Below, in pieces: positions 5,603 through 12,939 of a stretch of DNA of 23,253 nt. How positions within the stretch are numbered: position 1 is the stretch's first letter; the number at the start of each line of letters is the position of its first letter. This stretch comes from a virus. The notes beneath the pieces are model-generated. The model was not told where the DNA came from. It searched no databases and saw nothing but the letters and a program-made list of their open reading frames with translations. The stretch covers positions 1 to 23,253 of the IMG/VR virus record IMGVR_UViG_3300021131_000049, one strand, 5' to 3'. The translations under genes and the position numbers were made by a program.

Positions 5603-7212
5603 TAATTTACCGTTATTTTTAATTGGGTCCCAGATTGATTAACTGCATCTATGGGTGTTATTGTTATTAGACCCAGTACGTTGGTTAATTTTACTAAAGG
5701 TTTAAACGATATAACGTATTTGGTCGTGTTGTCGAGCACCCCAGTGCCGTTTGTGATTAAAGATCCAAAGTTTATGTACTGTCCCTTGTTCGTAGAAAAA
5801 TTATTAGAGTTATTGACAGTGGTGAAAGTCGTGCTTTGATACTGCAATATCGAACTATCGTAATTCAAGTGATATTGAGTTCCTACCACTGCCTGCTGTA
5901 AAGGATCTAGGGTTATGGTAGCGTAAACACTGTCGCCTATCAACTGGGTCACTATCGAAGATTGAATCTTATTCGATACCGGTGACTCAAGGGAAAACGT
6001 TGCTACTCCTGCAGTTTGTTTGGTAGAGTAACTAAGTTTAGCGTCCCCTAACCATATAGTGGCCACGTAGAAAGTATCGTTAAGTTTTCCACTCGGTAAA
6101 GTGAAAGGTACTAACGATCTTGTTCCACTGTAAGCGCTCCAATTGGTGTGATTGATACTATCGTAAGTAGATTGATTGTACAGCTTTAGCATGTTGGGTA
6201 AAGTAGACACTAAGGATTTTTTGCCGGTCAAATGTTGTAAAAGTAAGTAGCAATCGGTTTCGTCAAATTGCCCATCGTTGTTTACGTCAGCGGCTATGTA
6301 TTGAGCAGCAGAGGTAAAGTAATTACCAGCAGTGTTTCCTAGTAACCCTTTGTTCGAATATTCCTGAAACGCTAAATACACATTCGACACGGTTATGATA
6401 CCATTGTATAAGGAAGTTAAATTGGTTGTGGTCGTTAGTCCCAAAGCTTCGGCCTTATTTTTGGTAGTATCCACGCTAGTACTTACGTCCACAGTATCGC
6501 TAGTGCTAATCACAGTTGCAGTATTGTTTGGAGTTAAAGTGTAAGCGTTATTAGCGTAAGTGTAGATATTAGTGCTAAAATTGGTCGGTGTTATTAATGT
6601 GTTAAAATTGAAATTAAACTGGACTTTCAATTGTTGTGTTACTGTAGGTTGCGTAGAATAGAGTTCGTCTGCTTGTACTGCGTAAGAAGATTGAGAAGGT
6701 CTTTTCCAAGTTAAATACATTCCCCATCCTCCACCGGTTTGTTGCATTCTGGTCATAAAAGTGTACGATTGACCAGCGACTAAATTAATAGATCCATAAC
6801 GATATCCTGAAAATCCGTGAGGACCGTACTCTGAAGTAACCACAGCTCCGTTCAAAGAGAAGTCGACTCCATCGTCTCCGTCTATTGCGAAGGAATAAGT
6901 TCCGGTCTCTTTTGGAATAAAGTAACCATAGGATTTGATTCCGAAATAAGCGCCACCGTTAGGGACTCCAGTAAAAAAAGTTTGACTAAAGTATATTGCG
7001 TTGCTTGCAGTCGTAACTCCGGATTTGTATATTGTAGTACCATTTGCGGTATTAAACATATTGTTAAAATCCGTAGCGCTGTTAGCGTAAACGTTCGCAC
7101 CACCATTGTAAGTTGCAATGTTGTATATCGTATAATTCAAATAGCCTACTCCCGATTGAGAGTAAGCTATTGAAGAAATTAATAATAAGAATGCAACTAT
7201 TAAGGATTTCAT
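5602..7212 (-). CDS. Secreted PA14 / dockerin-like / cohesin-like protein
   Basis: A 536-residue protein. The signal peptide is about 1-18 (cleavage near AYSQ). Residues about 45-175 resemble a PA14 domain, a carbohydrate-binding fold in adhesins and glycosidases: GYFIPKETGTYSFAIDGDDG, then LNGAVV and GGWGMYLTWKRP. Residues 309-330 form a canonical dockerin-type calcium loop, DVNNDGQFDETD, with ligands Asp309, Asn311, Asp313, Asp317 and Asp320, followed by the helix CYLLLQHLTG. Residues about 425-536 resemble a cohesin-type jellyroll (TITLDPL, LNYDSSILQY, FKPLVKLT, ending LKITVN). The second half is paralogous to the upstream 7212-8843 product. It overlaps both neighbours by one base (TAATG). 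Dockerin and cohesin modules pair between proteins in cellulosomes; whether these bind each other is unknown. Confidence 0.75.
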   Translation of the reverse strand: MKSLIVAFLLLISSIAYSQSGVGYLNYTIYNIATYNGGANVYANSATDFNNMFNTANGTTIYKSGVTTASNAIYFSQTFFTGVPNGGAYFGIKSYGYFIPKETGTYSFAIDGDDGVDFSLNGAVVTSEYGPHGFSGYRYGSINLVAGQSYTFMTRMQQTGGGWGMYLTWKRPSQSSYAVQADELYSTQPTVTQQLKVQFNFNFNTLITPTNFSTNIYTYANNAYTLTPNNTATVISTSDTVDVSTSVDTTKNKAEALGLTTTTNLTSLYNGIITVSNVYLAFQEYSNKGLLGNTAGNYFTSAAQYIAADVNNDGQFDETDCYLLLQHLTGKKSLVSTLPNMLKLYNQSTYDSINHTNWSAYSGTRSLVPFTLPSGKLNDTFYVATIWLGDAKLSYSTKQTAGVATFSLESPVSNKIQSSIVTQLIGDSVYATITLDPLQQAVVGTQYHLNYDSSILQYQSTTFTTVNNSNNFSTNKGQYINFGSLITNGTGVLDNTTKYVISFKPLVKLTNVLGLITITPIDAVNQSGTQLKITVN

Positions 7213-8843
7213 TATTCTACTGTTAGCTTAACTTTGTTACCGCTACCGTCTACCGCATCGGCCAACACTGTAAAGAACAATCCAGTTGCGTCAGTCAATG
7301 GAACAGTAGGTGTAAAAATTAATGTGTAAGGAACTCCAACTTTAATTCTAGCAGTTTTAATTTGATCTATAGAACCAAAAGTCAATCTACCGTTATTGTG
7401 CGTAGAGAAGTTAGTGATATCGTTTCCTGCGTCGAATACTACGTTCGATAAGCTTAACTTAGTGCTATCGTATTGTAATATAACTTGCAATCCTGCCAAA
7501 CCAGCTTGAGTTAAAGTTCCAGTCAAAATAACTTTACCGTTAGTTATAGTAGAAGATAAATTCAACGAAGCATCAGTTATAGTTGGAGCCGCTGTGTTTA
7601 CGGAGAAAGAAGATATTTTATCAGCGCTATTAACTGACATGCCTGCAACCGATCCTGGTATTAAAGAAGGATCCGTTGAGTGAGAGAAGTTTAAGTCTCC
7701 ACCGTAAGCGTAAGCTAAAGTATCGATTTGATTAATTGAGTTGATGGTGAATGTGTGATCTGACAAAGATCCTGCTGCCCAATTATTATACTTTCCTGAC
7801 ATGAAACTCATTGCAGTAGCCGTTGACGATGGGATTCTTGCTTTTGAACTTACGTCTATGCCCATTACGTAAGCAAATAAATAATACGCATCGTTGCTGT
7901 CAAACGTAGAATCTTGAATACCAACGTGACCGATTATCTTCTGTAAAGTAGGGTAAGTAAAATAGTTGTTAGTTCCGGTCAACCCAACTTCAGAAACGCC
8001 CAAGAAAGCTTTGTAAGCGTTGGATACTGTTACGATATTGTCCAAGTAAGGTTTACCAAAAGACGGAGTAACGTAGACTGCAAATTTTTGACCCACTTTT
8101 AAAGTCGTAAACGTAGCAATACCTTGAGCGTTAAACTTAGTTTGCGCAATTGGAGGATTGCTCCAATCGGTAGTTCCATCGGTTTTAAGACCCATTATCT
8201 GGGCGTTCAAGTTTGTGATAGTTGTGTCCCCTTGTGGAAACGCTATAGCAACTTTATAAGACGACGTGTTTCCTATTACGTTAGAAGTAGGAATAGTAAA
8301 ATCCAACACTTGAGATCCTATGTTTGCGATTGCTTTACCTGTAGAATCGGTAGCATTTGATAGATCAAGCTTGTGAATATATGTGTAGTCTTTCTGATCT
8401 AATAAAATGTATTTTTGAGAAGCTATCAACCCTGAAATTGGTGCGTCGGTTCTTTGTACAGTTAACTGACCAATATTCCAGCTATTGTTTGCTGCGTAAT
8501 TCCATGGAGTGTGTTGGAACTGTCCGTACAAATCTCCTACGCCTATAGTTGGGTAAGAACTAAATTGATAGTTGTTCCAGCTCGTATAGTAAGTTTGAGA
8601 AGAAGTACCTTGAGAAAATACTGTACTATTAGGAACGTACTGTAACGCACCGTTATTGTATTGGTATCTCAACCAAAAATAACGAGGTGTTGTCCCAGAG
8701 TTAGTAACCGTATAGCTGATGGTCAAAGTATCTCCTACGTGATAAGGAGGCTGTTGAACTATCGCCTGGTTAATAGTTATGTTTTGAGAAAAAGAACAAA
8801 GGGATATCAAAAGTATCCCTAAAAATAATACAATTTTTTTCAT
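7212..8843 (-). CDS. Secreted dockerin-like / cohesin-like protein, paralogue
   Basis: A 543-residue protein with signal peptide 1-19 (MKKIVLFLGILLISLCSFS). Residues about 22-130 form a strand-rich CARDB/Ig-like domain (GDTLTISYTVTNSG) in place of the PA14 domain of its neighbour. Residues 271-330 match the neighbour's dockerin region (TVSNAYKAF versus TVSNVYLAF), but its calcium loop is degenerate: position 1 is Val307 and position 3 Ile309, while Asp311, Asp315 and Asp318 remain. Residues about 430-543 are cohesin-like and align closely with the neighbour: NFSTxxxG, FGS, F-x-P-x-V-x-LT, DAV and a final LTVE/ITVN. Gene duplication with N-terminal domain exchange is likely. It is probably exported to the periplasm or surface. 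Confidence 0.75.
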   Translation of the reverse strand: MKKIVLFLGILLISLCSFSQNITINQAIVQQPPYHVGDTLTISYTVTNSGTTPRYFWLRYQYNNGALQYVPNSTVFSQGTSSQTYYTSWNNYQFSSYPTIGVGDLYGQFQHTPWNYAANNSWNIGQLTVQRTDAPISGLIASQKYILLDQKDYTYIHKLDLSNATDSTGKAIANIGSQVLDFTIPTSNVIGNTSSYKVAIAFPQGDTTITNLNAQIMGLKTDGTTDWSNPPIAQTKFNAQGIATFTTLKVGQKFAVYVTPSFGKPYLDNIVTVSNAYKAFLGVSEVGLTGTNNYFTYPTLQKIIGHVGIQDSTFDSNDAYYLFAYVMGIDVSSKARIPSSTATAMSFMSGKYNNWAAGSLSDHTFTINSINQIDTLAYAYGGDLNFSHSTDPSLIPGSVAGMSVNSADKISSFSVNTAAPTITDASLNLSSTITNGKVILTGTLTQAGLAGLQVILQYDSTKLSLSNVVFDAGNDITNFSTHNNGRLTFGSIDQIKTARIKVGVPYTLIFTPTVPLTDATGLFFTVLADAVDGSGNKVKLTVE

Positions 8844-8846
8844 AGT

Positions 8847-9332
8847 TTAAAGTAGTTTAGACACAACCTGAACGCATGTTTTTTTAATTGCGTTTCTCAT
8901 AACGGTTGAGTTAAACTCTCCAGACTCTGAAATCAATAACGTAGATGTGGATATTTCAGAAGACTCGTCGGTCACCAACTCCTTTTTAACAACCTTTCCT
9001 TGCTTGTCGATTAATTTACCAAGCATTCTAATAACCACCGCGTTTTCGTCCTTGTGGAATATGGCTACATTGGAAGCAGTCTTTTGCTGGTCCATGTATA
9101 CGATCTCCACGTCGACAAAAAGATCCGCGTCTTGTTTGTTAACTAGTGTGTAACCTTTGTCCTGTAAAACCTCTTGAATAATATTTTTGACCCCGAATGT
9201 CAGGTTTAAATTCCCGGTCATTGGGCCCATTTTAACGCTGTTTCTAACAGTGTTTACCGAAATCTTAGACTTTGCCTCTTGGGATAAAACAAAAAGAGGA
9301 CATATCAATAGTAATAACGTTAATAACTTCAT
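8847..9332 (-). CDS. Exported 161-residue protein, CsgG/TolB-N-like half fold
   Basis: Signal peptide 1-17 (MKLLTLLLLICPLFVLS, cleavage before QEAK). The mature protein has a helix (FGVKNIIQEVLQDKGY), the phrase ADLFVDVEIVYMD, a strand pair (VVIRMLGKLID, GKVVKKELVTDESSE), and a C-terminal helix (MRNAIKKTCVQVVSKLL). The order helix, A-D-x-x-V-x-V strand, D-x-x-G-K-V-V strand, helix is the pattern of the periplasmic part of CsgG and related TolB-N/DUF4136-type domains. I cannot assign a family with certainty. It is the first gene of the left envelope block, 39 bases downstream of a candidate promoter box, so its product may be made together with the CsgG-like protein. Confidence 0.6.
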   Translation of the reverse strand: MKLLTLLLLICPLFVLSQEAKSKISVNTVRNSVKMGPMTGNLNLTFGVKNIIQEVLQDKGYTLVNKQDADLFVDVEIVYMDQQKTASNVAIFHKDENAVVIRMLGKLIDKQGKVVKKELVTDESSEISTSTLLISESGEFNSTVMRNAIKKTCVQVVSKLL

Positions 9333-9374
9333 ACAAAAAGATTTTAAACATAACTACGAATAAAACCTTTAGGT

Positions 9375-9384
9375 ATAAATATAC
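9375..9384 (-). promoter_or_regulatory. Candidate promoter box GTATATTTAT before the envelope block
   Basis: Identical on the minus strand to the boxes at 33-42 and 20303-20312. It lies in the 53-base gap after the thioredoxin gene, about 40 bases before the ATG of the first exported protein of the left block. The match to the Bacteroidota -7 element is TATATTTA versus TAnnTTTG. This would allow the 9 kb envelope block to be transcribed as one unit. Confidence 0.5.
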
Positions 9385-9385
9385 G

Positions 9386-9646
9386 TTATCTAGCCGAAGA
9401 TAAGAACTGGGTCAATGCTGGCTTACTCATTGCGCCCGATTGGCGCTTCACTACTTGACTTGTAACTGGGTTCACTATCAATAAAGTTGGAACACTATTG
9501 ATGCCGTACTGTTGGGCCATGGGTCCGTTTGAATCCACGTCTATATAACTTACTGGGATTCCCAATTCTGATGAAGTTTGTTGTAATACTGGTTTGAAAA
9601 CCTTACAAGGACCGCACCAAGCGGCAGAAAAATATAATACTTGCAT
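9386..9646 (-). CDS. Short thioredoxin
   Basis: An 86-residue thioredoxin-fold protein. The redox motif WCGPC is at 10-14 and the cis-proline is in NSVPTLLIV. It lacks the first strand and helix of the usual 105-110 residue thioredoxin, a form common in phages. It starts directly at the strand before the active site (MQVLYFSAAW) and has no signal peptide, so it acts in the cytoplasm. The likely partner is the phage ribonucleotide reductase, whose C-terminus with a CxxC is seen at the right edge. Its ATG lies 5 bases after the stop of the phosphoesterase gene. Confidence 0.9.
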   Translation of the reverse strand: MQVLYFSAAWCGPCKVFKPVLQQTSSELGIPVSYIDVDSNGPMAQQYGINSVPTLLIVNPVTSQVVKRQSGAMSKPALTQFLSSAR

Positions 9647-9651
9647 GTTTG

Positions 9652-10404
9652 TTAATTTTTAAATTCGAATAAAGTAAATTTATTATCGTTGTCCATTAAA
9701 ATCGCTGTTCTATTTTCCACCCAATCTCCTGAGTTTATGTATCTATTGTTGTTGATCGTCAAATCTGCAGGTTGGTGAATGTGACCGCAAATTGCACCGT
9801 AACAGCCTCTCTTTTTGGCCATCTGTATTGCCGCGGTCTCGAAGTCGTTTATATAATTGGTGGCAGCTTTTACGCCTGCTTTTATGTCCTTTGATATGGA
9901 TTGGTAAGGTAACTTTCTCCAAGCTCTGTATCGGTTGTACCACCTGTTGCACCAGAGCGCTAGGTCGTAACCAATCGATCCTATCTTTGCAATCCATTTG
10001 TACTTTGTAATGAACACGTCTATAACGTCCCCATGAAATACAAAATAGTTTCGTCTATTGTAACTGTCGTTTTCGGTCCATTCAATGGATTCTATAACGT
10101 AGTCCTCTCTTATCTCTATGTTACCAAAATGCGTACCGATAAATTCTGTCAAGAACTCATCGTGATTACCTCTGATCCAAATTATTTTGGTCTTGTTCGA
10201 TATCTTTAATAATTTAGATATGACTTTGGTGTGTTGCTTCTTCCATTTGGATCCTCTATTTAAGGCCCAGCCGTCTACGATGTCGCCGTTCAATATTAAA
10301 AGATCGGTTGGATGTTTGTCCAAAAATTCCATAAAATCCTTCGCCTTGCTGTCTTTTGTGCCAAGATGTAGATCCGATACGATGATCGCTTTGTATTTAA
10401 TCAT
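9652..10404 (-). CDS. LpxH-like metallophosphoesterase
   Basis: A 250-residue calcineurin-like phosphoesterase. The metal motifs are DLHLG (Asp11, His13), GDIVDGW (Asp41), GNHDEF (Asn80, His81), FHGD (His124) and GHIH (His208, His210). With the final YINSGDWVEN this matches the UDP-2,3-diacylglucosamine diphosphatase-like group (LpxH and relatives), which in bacteria cleaves a lipid A precursor. Substrate specificity cannot be read here; other members act on different phosphoesters. ATG 10404 is chosen over an upstream TTG at 10410 because it gives an ATGA overlap with the glycosyltransferase stop. Confidence 0.8.
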   Translation of the reverse strand: MIKYKAIIVSDLHLGTKDSKAKDFMEFLDKHPTDLLILNGDIVDGWALNRGSKWKKQHTKVISKLLKISNKTKIIWIRGNHDEFLTEFIGTHFGNIEIREDYVIESIEWTENDSYNRRNYFVFHGDVIDVFITKYKWIAKIGSIGYDLALWCNRWYNRYRAWRKLPYQSISKDIKAGVKAATNYINDFETAAIQMAKKRGCYGAICGHIHQPADLTINNNRYINSGDWVENRTAILMDNDNKFTLFEFKN

Positions 10405-11096
10405 GTCCAATAATTGTGGTCTTTTTTAAACCATTCATCGTTGTTTCTGTTCAACCAAGATTGCCAAGCCAGTTTGATCATATACCATACACCTTTCTTA
10501 TCAAATCTTCTGCTCGTAGTATGTGCATAACAATTAACGATTCTAAATTTTTTGGGCGAAACTTTCGAACTGAGATGATAGTCCTCAGCAACTTTGTCTT
10601 CTTCATTGAATCCTCCTAATTTATTAAAAGTATCTGTTTTAAATATCATGAATCCACCTATGGCAAAGGGCCTAGTCTTTGAACTTAACAATTGGATAAC
10701 ATCGAATACCCTGTACACCCAATTGAATTTACCACCCAAAGTTTTAAACTTACAAGTAACCAAATCGTAATCTCCTTTTTTGGCTACTTCCAAACATTTT
10801 TTGACAAGGTTTTTGTCCTTTAGATACATGTCAGCATCAAGGAATAAAACGTAAGGCGTGGTTACCAATTTTGCGCCCTTGTTTCTGGCCACCGAAGGCA
10901 ATCCACCTTCTATTATTCTTATTACTTGAGGAGATCTGGATCTATAGTTGTGCATCAAGGTGAAAGTATTGTCCTTGGAAGAATCAGCTATGATAATTTG
11001 ACAATCCAGTCCTTGTCTTACGATTAACTTTAGGACCTCTATAATACCTTGGCCTTCATTTTTACATGGAATAACTATCGTAATATCTTTATTCAT
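10401..11096 (-). CDS. Family 2 glycosyltransferase
   Basis: A 231-residue GT-A fold enzyme. It starts with the GT2 strand ITIVIPCKNEG, with IIIADSSKDNT (Asp38) for nucleotide-sugar binding, a metal-binding DAD at 87-89 (FLDADMYL), then AIGGFMIFK and the acidic VAEDYHLS (Glu171, Asp172), the catalytic-base region of the family. No membrane helix follows, so the enzyme is soluble or peripheral. The open frame reaches ATG 11120, but ATG 11096 is preferred: it starts at the conserved strand and avoids overlap with the upstream lipoprotein gene. The acceptor could be an envelope glycan, lipid carrier or modified DNA base; neighbours favour the envelope. Confidence 0.85.
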   Translation of the reverse strand: MNKDITIVIPCKNEGQGIIEVLKLIVRQGLDCQIIIADSSKDNTFTLMHNYRSRSPQVIRIIEGGLPSVARNKGAKLVTTPYVLFLDADMYLKDKNLVKKCLEVAKKGDYDLVTCKFKTLGGKFNWVYRVFDVIQLLSSKTRPFAIGGFMIFKTDTFNKLGGFNEEDKVAEDYHLSSKVSPKKFRIVNCYAHTTSRRFDKKGVWYMIKLAWQSWLNRNNDEWFKKDHNYWT

Positions 11097-11107
11097 GTAT
11101 ATAAATA

Positions 11108-11671
11108 TCACCGGTTCCATTTCATGCGCCTCGACCTTTTCTTGGGAGTTTTATTTTTCGGTATAAACTTCTTAGAGTGATAAACCACTTTAGTATCGTT
11201 GTCGAAATCGTCCAATTTAAGACGAACTATAATGTCTTTTAACTGGGACGAGTAGCTACGTCCTATCTCGCTGTATATGTAATCCAAGTAATTGTAATAG
11301 GCCTGCTCTGTGTTTATGCTCTTGATGTCGTTTCTAACAGAAAGCATTAGGTAGTAGTCTATCACGCTTTCTTCCCATTTTTTGTAGTGAGCGTATCCAT
11401 TGATGGAAGTATCGGCCGTGGTCATTCTGTTGTAAGGGACTCTCATGCCGTAAAGGTTATTGTTCACTTTAAAGTTCTTAGAAGTAAACCAACCAGTTTC
11501 TAATACAGCTTGCGCGACCACTATTCTTTTAAACTTAAAAGGCAAAGAGTAAACGGCCAGCTCTACGTCCTTTACGGTAAGACTATCGTTAGGGATTGTC
11601 ATTACAGTGGGTTGAGAAGTGCAGCTCATTAGCGTACACAATAAAAAGATCGTCAAAACTATTTTTTTCAT
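11108..11671 (-). CDS. Lipoprotein glucosaminidase (Bax-like), candidate endolysin
   Basis: A 187-residue protein. The lipoprotein signal is MKKIVLTIFLLCTLMSC, with the lipid-modified Cys17. Residues about 45-150 match the glucosaminidase/Bax family: IVVAQAVLETGW with Glu59 as the expected catalytic acid, NNLYGMR, then YAHYKKWEESVIDYYLML. The C-terminus (163-187) is very basic. The family cleaves the glycan strands of peptidoglycan. Export by Sec and membrane anchoring mean that it would reach the wall without a holin pore, as in signal-anchored endolysins. ATG 11671 gives an ATGA overlap with the upstream stop; a TTG at 11677 is less likely. Confidence 0.8.
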   Translation of the reverse strand: MKKIVLTIFLLCTLMSCTSQPTVMTIPNDSLTVKDVELAVYSLPFKFKRIVVAQAVLETGWFTSKNFKVNNNLYGMRVPYNRMTTADTSINGYAHYKKWEESVIDYYLMLSVRNDIKSINTEQAYYNYLDYIYSEIGRSYSSQLKDIIVRLKLDDFDNDTKVVYHSKKFIPKNKTPKKRSRRMKWNR

Positions 11672-12006
11672 TTCCAAAATATTTGAATTCCAACTATACT
11701 GAAAGCAAGTAGTATGCTCAGTAAAGTCTTCAGGTTAAAAGGCTCTCTAAATAGAATAATGCTCATGGTCGTAAATACGATTATTCCTACAGCAAAGCCT
11801 ATCAATCTACTCGGCCAAATTTCTCCGGCGAATCCATGAACAAAGTACCGAACCGACTTGATGTAGCACCAACTCAAAGGCACACTCATCAAGAGTATCA
11901 GCCACATGTACTTTTCGTACCATCCGTATTTGATAGCTCCTTGTAATTGTAAAAAAGATCCCATTTGGCCCAATACGCCGAATAGAATTCCGTATATTAT
12001 ATCCAT
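11668..12006 (-). CDS. Four-helix SMR/DMT-like membrane protein
   Basis: A 112-residue protein with four hydrophobic segments at about 3-22, 32-50, 63-85 and 90-110. Length, topology and the third and fourth segments (IVFTTMSIILFREPFNLK, then LLSILLAFSIVGIQIF) match the small multidrug resistance/DMT superfamily, where F-x-E-x-(L/F) follows the third helix. The proton-coupling glutamate of helix 1 in EmrE is absent (helix 1 reads IIYGILFGVLGQMGSFL), so drug/proton antiport is unlikely. SMR-fold lipid-carrier flippases such as ArnE/ArnF also differ there. The gene is one step from a glycosyltransferase. It overlaps the upstream stop as TAATG. Confidence 0.65.
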   Translation of the reverse strand: MDIIYGILFGVLGQMGSFLQLQGAIKYGWYEKYMWLILLMSVPLSWCYIKSVRYFVHGFAGEIWPSRLIGFAVGIIVFTTMSIILFREPFNLKTLLSILLAFSIVGIQIFWK

Positions 12007-12257
12007 TACTCTGTTTGTGTTGTTAAAACGTTTTCGAACGTTTGTGCGGCTTTTTTGTCTTCGCCGTCCTTAAGTATTTCTAGGGTCATTTCGTATCTAC
12101 CCAATTCTGCTTGAGTGTTAAATAACTCTTGTCTTAACGAATCTGTTATAACTTCGTTTTGTTTGTACTTGGCGATTTGTCTTTGTTGTCCTTCTATGGT
12201 GATTAACAATAGAGCAACAGTGGCCAAACCCAAAATACCTTTAACGTACTTTTTCAT
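12006..12257 (-). CDS. Membrane-anchored coiled-coil protein, possible i-spanin
   Basis: An 83-residue protein with an N-terminal anchor at about 4-21 (YVKGILGLATVALLLITI), then a helical region with heptad-like spacing (about 24-62, QQRQIAKYKQNEVITDSLRQ and on). This is the layout of inner-membrane spanins (Rz-like), which pair with an outer-membrane lipoprotein during lysis of Gram-negative hosts. The candidate endolysin is two genes downstream. No partner o-spanin is certain; small lipoproteins at 353 or 2851 are options. Start ATG 12257 is chosen because the 41-residue gene ends one base before it; the longer frame to 12281 adds only a Lys-rich leader. Confidence 0.6.
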   Translation of the reverse strand: MKKYVKGILGLATVALLLITIEGQQRQIAKYKQNEVITDSLRQELFNTQAELGRYEMTLEILKDGEDKKAAQTFENVLTTQTE

Positions 12258-12258
12258 T

Positions 12259-12384
12259 TTAATCTTTTTTGTTTTCTTCAATAATATTACCGTCGTCGTC
12301 CATTAATGGAGCTCTTTTAAATTCGTAAATAATCCAACCTGCTGTAATAGCAGCGATCAATACTAATAATACTTTTCCTAACAT
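12259..12384 (-). CDS. 41-residue membrane peptide
   Basis: A small gene of 42 codons with ATG at 12384 and TAA at 12259-12261. The product has one membrane segment (about 2-20, LGKVLLVLIAAITAGWIIY), then EFKRAPLMDDDGNIIEENKKD. The short positive stretch after the helix and acidic tail suggest N-out orientation. It sits one base before the possible i-spanin gene and starts after the GTT/ATG context typical of this window. Function unknown; position next to lysis genes is suggestive. Confidence 0.6.
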   Translation of the reverse strand: MLGKVLLVLIAAITAGWIIYEFKRAPLMDDDGNIIEENKKD

Positions 12385-12418
12385 AACTCTATTTTTTGAT
12401 TTTTAATAATTTATTTGT

Positions 12419-12937
12419 TTAGTCCCACCACTCGAATATATGATTTTCTAATATATCGAATAAAATTCTTGTAGCTCTTAAGTGATTTATGTGACCAATA
12501 TTAATAGCTATACCCAATTTTGTATCAGTTGAAAATGGAGGTTTTTCCATGTTTTCAACGATAACGTACATACGAGGATATTTTACAAAATACTCGTCCA
12601 ATCTTTCCGATACTAATTTTGAGTCCCATTCGAAACAATCTTCGCACTCTTCACTTGGAGTGAATATTGATTCTGATTCGTGATATTCTGTGTACTCGTG
12701 TTCGTAATACCCAATTTGAAGTTTTTCTATTAATCTTACGCAAGTCATCATTCTCTGCGCGTCCCTTTCGTTATCTACGTGATGTCCGTTTGTTTTGATG
12801 TACTCTGCCTGATTCTTTAGCTTGAACTTCAGCACTTCCCAAATGTAATGATCGTCCCAGTCTTGGTCCTTCCAAATAACGGGTAACCATCTGTACAGAT
12901 TGTAGATGCGTCTAAAAAATTGTTTTACTTTATACAT
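12419..12937 (-). CDS. Conserved phage-type protein of unknown function
   Basis: A 172-residue soluble protein rich in aromatic and charged residues. The N-terminus (FFRRIYNLYRWLPVIWKDQDWD) and the following IWEVLKFKLKNQAEYI and NGHHVDNERDAQRM resemble an uncharacterised protein family common in tailed phages, where W-x-D-R/Q-D-W-D and G-H-x-x are conserved. Here a C-terminal part with ECEDCFEWD (two Cys) and INIGHINHLRATRI is added. There are no membrane segments. Function unknown. A 35-base gap separates it from the small membrane genes. Confidence 0.65.
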   Translation of the reverse strand: MYKVKQFFRRIYNLYRWLPVIWKDQDWDDHYIWEVLKFKLKNQAEYIKTNGHHVDNERDAQRMMTCVRLIEKLQIGYYEHEYTEYHESESIFTPSEECEDCFEWDSKLVSERLDEYFVKYPRMYVIVENMEKPPFSTDTKLGIAINIGHINHLRATRILFDILENHIFEWWD

Positions 12938-12939
12938 GG

